NCBI GenBank assembly: GCA_945873115.1 | Contig: CAMCBT010000019.1 | Coordinates: 1 to 32,481, forward strand | Length of the DNA: 32,481 nt | DNA from: an uncultured Mitsuokella sp. | GTDB taxonomy: Bacteria > Bacillota > Negativicutes > Selenomonadales > Selenomonadaceae | Direction: 5' to 3' | In this document: piece by piece, positions 14,116-20,858 of the stretch | Layout: each line of letters begins with the position of its first letter | Position numbering within the stretch: the first letter of the stretch is position 1 | The notes under the pieces: model-generated | Seen by the model: the letters and a program-made list of their open reading frames with translations, nothing else | Told to the model about the DNA's origin: nothing | Databases searched by the model: none | Program-made: the position numbers and the translations under genes

Positions 14116-14958
14116 CTATTCCAGCACCGAGAAATTGCAGGGCGCAATGCCCCCCTCCTCCAGTGCCTCCAGCACCCTGGGCGAGGTAAGGGCGTGAAGC
14201 TCCGCCTCAAAGTCATGCTGCCAGGAGAGCTCCTGGGAGAGGAGCTCGGTGTCCGTGCCTGGGTGCAGCATGACCTCCGTTGTACCCTCCTTGAGATTTT
14301 CAATGACCTCCAGCAAGGTCTCCTCCGAGACCGCTTCCCCGGCCACGATGCCGGCGAAGTGCTCCGGCGTCCATATCCCCCGGGCCCTTGCCTTGCGGGC
14401 GGCCCGATCTGCCAGGAAGGCAAGGCCCGCCCGGCCGATAAGCTGGCCTAGCCCACCAAACTTACCCGCAAAAAGAGGGGCCCTGGGGGCGCGAAAGGCC
14501 CCGATGTCGCTTTCCTCACAAAGGGAGAGGACAATCTCCAGTATTCCCGGCAACACGTGGATATGCTGGTGGCTGTCGGCATGGGTGGGGGTGAGGCCCG
14601 TGAGCTCGAATTTTTCCAGCTGGGCGGAGAGCTCGGAGCGCACCTCCTCCAGGCGAATGCGGCCGGCAAAATAGTGCTTTACGAAGCTGCCGTAGTCGTC
14701 GTGGAAGGTGCCGTCCTCCCGCATCAGGGAGGGGATTTCCTCCGGCGGCAGCACCGGCGTGCCGTTCACCAGGGTGAAGTGGATGCCCACGCCAAGAAGA
14801 GCATTGCGGTGAGCGACCCGCACGGCATCGTCAAAGGCCCTCTCCCCCGCCATAAGGGTGGCGGAGCGCAGGATGCCGTTTTGTACGGCCTCCTCCACCG
14901 CCCGATTGATCGCCTCATGGCGCCCAAAATCATCCGCATTTGCAAGGATCTTCCGCAA
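14116..14958 (-). CDS. YdjC/ChbG-family carbohydrate deacetylase
   Basis: A 280-residue enzyme of the ChbG/HpnK group, which removes acetyl groups from N-acetylated sugars such as chitobiose or from glycolipids. Metal ligands are the Asp pair in NADDFG (7-12), the His in GVGIHFTLV and the His pair in HADSHQHIH (about 127-135). A conserved HPG lies near the C-terminus. It starts at a TTG (14958) preceded by AGAGAGGGG. No chitobiose transport genes are near. The physiological sugar is unknown. Confidence 0.88.
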   Translation of the reverse strand: MRKILANADDFGRHEAINRAVEEAVQNGILRSATLMAGERAFDDAVRVAHRNALLGVGIHFTLVNGTPVLPPEEIPSLMREDGTFHDDYGSFVKHYFAGRIRLEEVRSELSAQLEKFELTGLTPTHADSHQHIHVLPGILEIVLSLCEESDIGAFRAPRAPLFAGKFGGLGQLIGRAGLAFLADRAARKARARGIWTPEHFAGIVAGEAVSEETLLEVIENLKEGTTEVMLHPGTDTELLSQELSWQHDFEAELHALTSPRVLEALEEGGIAPCNFSVLE

Positions 14959-15066
14959 AATATCCCCTCTCTTTCCTTTTCCATTCTATCGCAAGCAATA
15001 AGATTTCGCAATATAAAAGAATCTTTGAAAATGCCCCCGTCCCTCAGTCGTACGTCTGCTTTCTCG

Positions 15067-15112
15067 CAGACTCCCCCGGCCCTATCGGGCCATCCCCATC
15101 GAGAGGGGGACA
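15067..15112 (-). repeat. GC-rich intergenic repeat, copy A
   Basis: On the minus strand the core reads GGGGATGGCCCGATAGGGC followed by CGGGGGAG. It resembles the plus-strand element at 17164-17210, with about 21 of 27 core positions matching and one gap. It contains internal GGCCC/GGGCC and TCCCCC/GGGGGA pairings. Next to it, GTCTGC/GCAGAC makes a small hairpin at 15054-15071. Confidence 0.45.
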
Positions 15113-15116
15113 AGGC

Positions 15117-15156
15117 AAAAAGGAGCTGTGATGAAACTTGCATTCATCACAGCTCC
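15117..15156 (-). terminator. Rho-independent terminator of hpf
   Basis: On the minus strand a 14-base perfect stem GGAGCTGTGATGAA / TTCATCACAGCTCC, with a seven-base loop, is followed by TTTTT. It lies 30 bases after the stop at 15186. Confidence 0.92.
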
Positions 15157-15185
15157 CGCTTATCCTGTTATTTCATAAGAGGCAA

Positions 15186-15731
15186 TCAGGTACCGCTTTC
15201 GATGAGGCCGTAGTTGCCGTCCGTACGGCGGTAGACCACGTTGACCTCCTCCGTCTCCGAATCCCGGAAGACGAAGAAATTGTGATTCAGAAGGTTCATC
15301 TGCATGATGGCCTCCTGCACATCCATGGGCTTCACCACGAAGCGCTTCGTCTTGACGACGGGATAGTCGCCCTCCACCTCGGCCTTCTCCGACACGGGGA
15401 TTTCTGCGAGGGCCTCGGCCTTGAAGCCGCCGTGACGGAAGCGACGGGCGAGCTTTGTCTTCTGCTTGTGAATCTGGCGCTCCAGCTTCTCCACCACCAG
15501 GTCGATGGAGGTGTACATATCCATGGTGGCTTCCTCGCCCCGGAGCAGGATGCCGCCCTGGATGGGGACGGTGACCTCGACGATGTGGCGGCCCTTGTTG
15601 ACCGTCAGAAGGACGCTGATATCGCCCACCTTATCAAAATACTTTGTGACCTTGCCCACGCGCTTTTCCACATATTCGCGAAGTGCAGGTGTGATTTCGA
15701 CATTTTTGCCTCTTACATTGAACGTTGCCAT
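15186..15731 (-). CDS. hpf: Long-form ribosome hibernation promoting factor
   Basis: A 181-residue long HPF, which pairs 70S ribosomes into inactive 100S dimers in stationary phase. The N-terminal domain (1 to about 100) has the beta-alpha-beta fold that binds the 30S decoding region (MATFNVRGKNVEITPALREYVEKR is recognisable in part). The C-terminal domain (about 125-181: KRFVVKPMDVQEAIMQMNLL, HNFFVFRD) mediates dimer contact. The long form is the Firmicutes type. It is a single-gene unit with a strong terminator. The start at 15731 has AAGGGG upstream at long spacing. Confidence 0.95.
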   Translation of the reverse strand: MATFNVRGKNVEITPALREYVEKRVGKVTKYFDKVGDISVLLTVNKGRHIVEVTVPIQGGILLRGEEATMDMYTSIDLVVEKLERQIHKQKTKLARRFRHGGFKAEALAEIPVSEKAEVEGDYPVVKTKRFVVKPMDVQEAIMQMNLLNHNFFVFRDSETEEVNVVYRRTDGNYGLIESGT

Positions 15732-15868
15732 AGCAGCGCATCCCCTTTCTCATGCCCTCCGACGAAGCGGGGGAACTCTTGTGGATTCTTTTGGGTTTAT
15801 CTAGTGTATTCGCCGCAGGGGCGGGAAATCCTTCTGTTTCTCAAAATAATCAGAAAAAAATTCTCCCC

Positions 15869-15897
15869 TTGAAAGATTGGTCGCTATGAATTATATT
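15869..15897 (+). promoter_or_regulatory. Sigma-70 promoter of the MFS exporter
   Basis: TTGAAA at 15869-15874, 17 bases, TATATT at 15892-15897. Transcription should begin near 15904, only about four bases before an in-frame ATG. This supports the downstream TTG as the true start codon. Confidence 0.82.
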
Positions 15898-15937
15898 TGT
15901 CTAAAGTATGGAAACTCTATCAATAGGAGAGGATTTT

Positions 15938-17146
15938 TTGTTTCAGCTTCCCATTCCCCTCAAGTATTTCCTGGCTCTGCTGGGAATCACCGTCTCCGTC
16001 GTAGTCTTCAACACGTCGGAGTTCATGCCCATCGGGCTCCTCATCGATATGTCCGCCTCCTTCGGCAAGACGGAGGCCCAGATGGGTCATATCGTGACCA
16101 TATACGCCTGGGCGGTGGCAATCCTGTCCCTGCCCCTGACGATCCTTGCGATGAAGCTGGAGGTGCGGCGCATGCTGCTCCTGACGGTGGGCATCTTCGC
16201 GGTCGGCCAGTTTGGCGCGGCCTTTGCCACATCCTATGAGCTCCTTGTGGCGGCCCGCCTCCTGGTGGCCTCGGCCCATGCGGTATTCTGGTCCGTGGCG
16301 GCGCCTCTCGCCACCCGCCTCGTGGTGCGCGAGCATCGCCCCTTTGCCCTCTCCATGGTGGTCGTGGGCTCCTCCATCGCCATGGTCGCCGGCATCCCCT
16401 TCGGTCGTTTCATCGGACTTCTCTTTGGGTGGCGCGAGACCTTCCTCGTCATCGGTGCCATAGCTCTTGCAGTGCTCGTCTACCTCTTTTTCCTCTTTCC
16501 AAAGCTCTATGAGACGAAACCCTTTTCCCTAAAGGAGCTGCCAGCCCTCCTTCGGCGGCCCTCCATTCTTGCCATCTACGCCATCGTGGTGCTCTTTGCC
16601 ACCTCCTATTTTGTGACCTATAGCTACATCGAGCCCTTCCTGCGCTTTGTGGCGGGCTTCGCACCGGAGACGGTCACCCTCACCCTCATGCTCGTGGGTG
16701 CCAGCGGCCTCCTCGGCAGTACCATCTTCTCCTTTGGCTACACCCGCTCTCGCATGAAGACGATAGGCGGTGCCATGCTCTCCATCGCGCTCCTATTTGG
16801 CCTGTGGCAGGCAGGGACGCTTCTGGGCTTTTTTTTCGTCCTGCTGCCCATTCTCGCAGGCATCGCCTCCATCGTCTTCAATGTGGCTTTCCAAGCGGAG
16901 CTCATTCGAGCCGTCTCTTTAGGCGCGGCACCCGTGGCCATGTCCATATTCTCCGGCATCTTCAACGTGGGCATCGGCGGCGGCACCGCCATCGGCAGTC
17001 TCGTGGCTTCCTACGATGCCCTCCCCTACATCGGCTACGCAGCCGCCCTCTTCGTCCTCGCCGCCTACGTGATCTTCCACCGCATCTACCGCCCCGCTAT
17101 TGCAAAGGAAGAACACGCCCCCAGCTCCCGGCAGAGGCTGTCGTAG
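15938..17146 (+). CDS. Major facilitator superfamily exporter (SotB/AraJ-like)
   Basis: A 402-residue, 12-segment drug/sugar efflux permease of the DHA1 type. FNTSEFMPIGLL in the first segment resembles the SotB/YdhP group, and RLLVASAHAVFWSVAAPLATRL and GIPFGRFIGLLFGWRETF are the typical loops. I place the start at the TTG at 15938, because AGGAGAGG lies just upstream, while the ATG at 15908 has no ribosome site and almost no leader. The substrate could be sugars, purines or drugs and cannot be told. It converges with the gene at 17320. Confidence 0.88.
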   Translation: MFQLPIPLKYFLALLGITVSVVVFNTSEFMPIGLLIDMSASFGKTEAQMGHIVTIYAWAVAILSLPLTILAMKLEVRRMLLLTVGIFAVGQFGAAFATSYELLVAARLLVASAHAVFWSVAAPLATRLVVREHRPFALSMVVVGSSIAMVAGIPFGRFIGLLFGWRETFLVIGAIALAVLVYLFFLFPKLYETKPFSLKELPALLRRPSILAIYAIVVLFATSYFVTYSYIEPFLRFVAGFAPETVTLTLMLVGASGLLGSTIFSFGYTRSRMKTIGGAMLSIALLFGLWQAGTLLGFFFVLLPILAGIASIVFNVAFQAELIRAVSLGAAPVAMSIFSGIFNVGIGGGTAIGSLVASYDALPYIGYAAALFVLAAYVIFHRIYRPAIAKEEHAPSSRQRLS

Positions 17147-17163
17147 GATACTCGTAATATCGC

Positions 17164-17210
17164 CTCCCTCCGGGAGGGGGAGCCCGTAAGGGCAGGGGGA
17201 GCCCGGGCGC
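17164..17210 (+). repeat. GC-rich intergenic repeat, copy B
   Basis: A run of small hairpins (CTCCC/GGGAG and GCCCGTAAGGGC) with the direct repeat AGGGGGAGCCCG twice. It resembles copy A at 15067-15112 on the opposite strand. It fills the gap after the MFS gene. Confidence 0.45.
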
Positions 17211-17269
17211 AGAGCGTTGCAAGAGAGGGAGAAAGAGTCAACCGGCTTCTACGAGTTCTCTACATCAAG

Positions 17270-17304
17270 AAAAGGACCGTTTCACATTGTGAAACGGTCC
17301 TTTT
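17270..17304. terminator. Bidirectional terminator between convergent genes
   Basis: A perfect 12-base stem GGACCGTTTCAC / GTGAAACGGTCC (17274-17285 with 17289-17300), with a three-base loop, has AAAA before it and TTTT after it. It serves the gene ending at 17320 on the minus strand and the MFS gene on the plus strand. Confidence 0.92.
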
Positions 17305-17319
17305 CCTGCACTCTCGTGC

Positions 17320-18012
17320 TTATTCGCTCCAGGCGCCGGTGTCCAGGATGATGTCATCATCCACCTCCGACACCTTGTAGTCTTCCTTCGGGGTTCCCTT
17401 TTTCTCCAGGGACTCTGCAATCTCCTTTGCCTCACCCCGGGACACCGCGCCCTTCTCGAAGTCGAGATAGACGCCCTCGATTTTGTCGAGGGAAAGTCCC
17501 ATAGTATGATAGGCCGCTGCGAGGGCTGCGGAGAAGACCTTTGTGTTCTTCTCCCCATCCCCCTGGCGAATCAAGGCAAGAGCCGCATCATCCAGAGGAT
17601 TCACGCGGAGGGTGACACCGTTGTAGGCCAGGCGAAATCTGCCCGCTTCCTTTCCAACGGCTAGCTGTGTCTCGTACTCGCGGTACTCATCCGCCTTCCG
17701 GCTGTAGGCCGGGGGCTTTTCCTTCGCCGGAGTCAATGTCACGCCCTTTTCATCGGCAAGGGCCAGGTAATCCCCATAGCTTGCAAGCTGCGCATTCTCG
17801 ATCTTGTAGAGCGGAAGTGTGCGGGCTATTCCCTGGGCCAGCGAGCCCCTCTCAATCGTCGCGCTTCCCCCGATGTTGTGCGGGGACACGGGAAAGAGGT
17901 CGGGACGCGGAGGCGGTCCCTGCGGCATGGGGGCCGAGGTGGCCGCTGCCGAAAGAAAGAAGGATATGCCAAGCGCCAAATGGAGCGATTTCGTGAAAAC
18001 AAGCGGGCGCAT
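17320..18012 (-). CDS. Small secreted protein of unknown function, downstream of TpsB
   Basis: About 230 residues. A signal peptide (LHLALGISFFLSAAATSA) is followed by a proline-rich segment (PQGPPPRPDLFP) and a charged alpha/beta-like region. I do not recognise a family. It lacks the large beta-helix and the N-terminal TPS secretion domain of normal two-partner cargo. The ATG at 18012 has AAGGTGAGG before it; a GTG three codons upstream is possible. It follows the TpsB gene by about 70 bases, with a GC-rich hairpin (CCCGCC/GGCGGG near 18034-18049) but no T-run between. Read-through from tpsB is likely. It may be an exported substrate or a periplasmic helper. Confidence 0.72.
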   Translation of the reverse strand: MRPLVFTKSLHLALGISFFLSAAATSAPMPQGPPPRPDLFPVSPHNIGGSATIERGSLAQGIARTLPLYKIENAQLASYGDYLALADEKGVTLTPAKEKPPAYSRKADEYREYETQLAVGKEAGRFRLAYNGVTLRVNPLDDAALALIRQGDGEKNTKVFSAALAAAYHTMGLSLDKIEGVYLDFEKGAVSRGEAKEIAESLEKKGTPKEDYKVSEVDDDIILDTGAWSE

Positions 18013-18085
18013 AAGCCTCACCTTCCTTCGACTGCCCGCCGAGGCGGGCGGGAGAGATGTCTCCCATCAAATTCGCAGGGCGCTA

Positions 18086-19870
18086 TCAGAAGTAGACGCC
18101 TGCACGGATCCAGAAATGACCGCTGGAGAACGACTTGTCCGAATCAAAGGGCTCGGAGCCAAGACGCCATGCATAGTCGGCCCGGACGAACCAGTCCTCA
18201 TTGCGGGACCAGATGACGCCGATGCCCATGCCCTGCAGAAGGCGGCGGTTCTCGCGGCCCGGGTCGATGGAATTGTCGTGGTTGCGCCAGACACCGCCAT
18301 GCTCCAGGTATGTCGCGATGTGGACCTGCTGGTCCTCCTTGCCCTTGAGGGGAACGAGCCAGCGAAGCTCTGCCCGGGTGAAGTAGCCCTGGTCACCGGA
18401 GGCCTCACTTGTCGGATAGGCGCGGACGCCATTGGGGCCGCCCAGGGAGAAGTGCTCCGAGGAGTCCAGGTTCTGGTTGGCCAGCTGAAAGCGGCCTGTC
18501 AGCATGAGATAGAGCCTGTCATTGAGGTTCTGCCGACGCAGATAATTGGTCCGGAGCTTTACATAGCCATGGGAGTTCGCATCGGCAATCTTGAAGATGG
18601 CATCGTCCGGCGTCTGATTGTCGATGTTGCCCCACTTCAGGTCAACACGCCAGTCGGAAGCACCGTAGTGATCCTGCTCATCGCCATAGAGGGAAAGGGT
18701 CACATCGTCGCCTTCCTTATCGCCGTATATGCCGTTGCGATAGAACGAGTTGCCATTCCTATCGCTATACCAGCCGTCCAGAGTACGATACTCGTCCTTG
18801 AGCCAGCTGTGGTTGTACATGAGGCTCCAGTAGAGATTGTTCTTCTGGCTGCGACGGATAGCATCCTCGAAGCCAATGGAAGCCGTCTTCGAATAGCCCA
18901 CGCCATCGAGATACGACCAGTCGCTGCCAAGAGAATAGTCCAGGGAGTTGAAGCCCAGCTTCATGCGGAAGCCATCCCGAAGGGTAGGCAGCGTGTAGTT
19001 GGCACCCCAGTTGATGAGCTCTGCGCCCGTGGTGGAGAGGCCGACGGCCATATGGTCGCCCTCCTTCGCCAGGTTCAGGAAGTCGTAGTTGAGCCCATAC
19101 TCCCAGTAGCCGGTGGAGCGGTTGCCCCAGTTGTCGATGGTGAAGAGGCCCTGCTTGCCAATATGGGGATTGAGGTCGATGGTCACGTGGACCGTACCGC
19201 TCGTTTCGCCCGTGGTCAGCGTGGCCTTCGCATCGGCGCCTGCCAGATCCGAGAGGAGCCATACGGCGCGCTCCAGCTGACTGCGGGTCAGGAGCCCTCC
19301 AGTCTGCAGGAAGCGGGTCTCCCGCTCCAGAGCCCCGTCATGGATATCCGTGTGGTTGTTGATGGTGAGCCCGTCGAACTTTGCGAGAACGCAGGTGTAC
19401 TCGACGATACCCTGATCCACCGTCTGGACCGGCACATAGACCCGGGAGGCGAGATAGCCCTTCTCCCGGAAGAAGCTCGTGAGCTTGTCCGCGCCAGCCT
19501 GCAGGTCCTTGAAGGAGACAATCTTCCCCTTCATATCCGAGACCATCGCCTTGAGCTCGTCCTCCGGATACATGTCCTGGCCCGTGATCTTGAAATCATT
19601 GACCTGGAACTTGACTGTGTCCGGAATATCGAGCGCAGGCTTTTCCGACTCTTCAAGCTTGATGTCGGCGTCACCCAGCACGATGCCATCCTCGGCCAGC
19701 TCCTGCTTCATCTTCTCCTGCTGCGCCAGCGTACCGGCATCGACCTTTGACAGCGTGCTGCCCACGTCTGGCACAACAGGACCCGTCGTCGCAGCTGATG
19801 CCACGCCGCCGGTGAGACCCATCACGATGGCAGTGCCAAGGGAGAAGAGTCTCTTCTTCGTAAACGACAT
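18086..19870 (-). CDS. TpsB/FhaC/ShlB-type outer-membrane transporter (POTRA plus beta-barrel)
   Basis: About 594 residues. A signal peptide (LGTAIVMGLTGGVASA) is followed by a linker helix (about 40-70). The POTRA region runs from about 85 to 235 and includes VNDFKITGQDMYPEDEL and LASRVYVPVQTVDQGIVEY. A 16-strand barrel then ends in a terminal aromatic (RAGVYF). The barrel has the conserved lock motif in the form LGGPNGVRAYP, where VRGY/F is usual. It secretes one large TpsA cargo in the two-partner pathway, but no such cargo is in the window. The start at 19870 is chosen because GGAGGAAATG lies just upstream; an earlier ATG overlaps that site. The gene has its own promoter at 20014-20042 and a leader of about 137 bases. 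Confidence 0.9.
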   Translation of the reverse strand: MSFTKKRLFSLGTAIVMGLTGGVASAATTGPVVPDVGSTLSKVDAGTLAQQEKMKQELAEDGIVLGDADIKLEESEKPALDIPDTVKFQVNDFKITGQDMYPEDELKAMVSDMKGKIVSFKDLQAGADKLTSFFREKGYLASRVYVPVQTVDQGIVEYTCVLAKFDGLTINNHTDIHDGALERETRFLQTGGLLTRSQLERAVWLLSDLAGADAKATLTTGETSGTVHVTIDLNPHIGKQGLFTIDNWGNRSTGYWEYGLNYDFLNLAKEGDHMAVGLSTTGAELINWGANYTLPTLRDGFRMKLGFNSLDYSLGSDWSYLDGVGYSKTASIGFEDAIRRSQKNNLYWSLMYNHSWLKDEYRTLDGWYSDRNGNSFYRNGIYGDKEGDDVTLSLYGDEQDHYGASDWRVDLKWGNIDNQTPDDAIFKIADANSHGYVKLRTNYLRRQNLNDRLYLMLTGRFQLANQNLDSSEHFSLGGPNGVRAYPTSEASGDQGYFTRAELRWLVPLKGKEDQQVHIATYLEHGGVWRNHDNSIDPGRENRRLLQGMGIGVIWSRNEDWFVRADYAWRLGSEPFDSDKSFSSGHFWIRAGVYF

Positions 19871-19916
19871 ACACATTTCCTCCATTAAATAGATTTGCCG
19901 TCTCCTGCGCCCTTCC

Positions 19917-19974
19917 GCACTGCGTCCTCCTGACCCACCGGAAGCCTGACTGCACTACGCCCTCCTGGCCCACC
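19917..19974 (-). repeat. Direct repeat in the TpsB leader
   Basis: Two 23-base units at 19917-19939 and 19952-19974 (plus strand GCACTGCGTCCTCCTGACC... and GCACTACGCCCTCCTGGCC...) differ at three positions and have a 35-base period. Both lie in the transcribed leader of tpsB. Confidence 0.6.
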
Positions 19975-20013
19975 AGCCATCCCGCGCAAGAATATTACAC
20001 TTTGGCTATTTTC

Positions 20014-20042
20014 AGTATACTTCCTACCCTATTAAATTGCAA
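20014..20042 (-). promoter_or_regulatory. Sigma-70 promoter of tpsB
   Basis: On the minus strand TTGCAA (20042-20037), 17 bases, TATACT (20019-20014). Apart from this and the direct repeats, I see nothing else in the 350 bases between tpsB and the sigma factor gene. A weak TACAAT at 20162 may serve the sigma gene. Confidence 0.78.
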
Positions 20043-20222
20043 GAAAAAACCTGCATAAAGCCCCCTATAATCGCAAAATTCCATGCCTTTCGTCCCTATA
20101 ACTCTTTCTTTTCTCAGCCAATCGCCCCTCATAGGCCATTCGCAGAAAATCCGCCTATTCCCTACAATAGACACATATTCATGGGCCTTGCCCACTCAAT
20201 AAAGAAAAAGGAGGAACTTTAA

Positions 20223-20858
20223 ATGGCACAAAAGGAACAGGAAACAAGGAAATTTCTCCCAAGGCGGGAGCTGACGGAGGAAAACGATCTGCTGCGCTCT
20301 GCCAAAAAGGGGGCTGCCGGGGCGCAGGCCGCGCTCTTCGAGCAATATGCGCCGCTCCTCAAAAGCGCCGCCCGGGCCCCCTATCTCCGGCGGACAGATC
20401 TGTCGGATGAGGCGGGCTCCATCGCCCGGCTGGCCTTCTGGGAGGCGATACAGGAATATAATGAGAGCAGAGGCATCCCCTTCGCCGCCTTTGCCGCCTC
20501 GAAGGTGAAGTATGCCCTCTACAGCGCCTTCCGAAGGGCTAGGCGGGACTGGGATCGGGAAATCCATCCGGATCAGAGCGAGGACGCGGCGGCCTATTGG
20601 GATGCCGTCACCTCGAAGGAGGCGGCAGGGAGCCCGGAGGAGGCGGTCACCCTGCATGTGGCCCTGGAGGAGGCCATGCGCACCCTCACGGAGAGGGAGA
20701 GGAAAATCCTTCGGCTGATTTTCTTCGAGGAGGCGCCCCTCAAGGCCATCGCCGAGAAGCTGCAGGTGACCCGGCAGGCCGTCAGCAAGGCAAAAAAAAG
20801 CATCCTCAGGAAGCTGAGGATGCAGATGGAGCGCGATGACTTCGCCTTTGGCTGTTAA
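20223..20858 (+). CDS. Small sigma-70-family RNA polymerase sigma factor
   Basis: A 211-residue sigma factor with region 2 and region 4 only. Region 2 (about 35-110) includes LFEQYAPLLKSAAR and the IPFAAFAASKVKYAL stretch of the -10-recognition helices. Region 4 (about 152-196) holds the helix-turn-helix FEEAPLKAIAEKLQVTRQAVSKAKKSIL that reads the -35. The size fits an alternative or ECF-like sigma, closest in layout to sporulation/competence-type small sigmas, not the housekeeping factor. No anti-sigma gene is adjacent. The ATG at 20223 has AAAGGAGG at ideal spacing. The stop overlaps the stop of the convergent TRAP permease within TTAA. Confidence 0.85.
   Translation: MAQKEQETRKFLPRRELTEENDLLRSAKKGAAGAQAALFEQYAPLLKSAARAPYLRRTDLSDEAGSIARLAFWEAIQEYNESRGIPFAAFAASKVKYALYSAFRRARRDWDREIHPDQSEDAAAYWDAVTSKEAAGSPEEAVTLHVALEEAMRTLTERERKILRLIFFEEAPLKAIAEKLQVTRQAVSKAKKSILRKLRMQMERDDFAFGC

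Noticed and set aside
17819..19750. A 643-codon plus-strand open frame opposite tpsB
   Set aside because: It is antisense to a clear POTRA-barrel gene, has no ribosome site or recognisable domains, and is expected from GC-rich codon bias.
20139..20167. Promoter for the sigma factor gene (TTCGCA-N18-TACAAT)
   Set aside because: The -35 is poor and the spacing long; mentioned only as a weak possibility.
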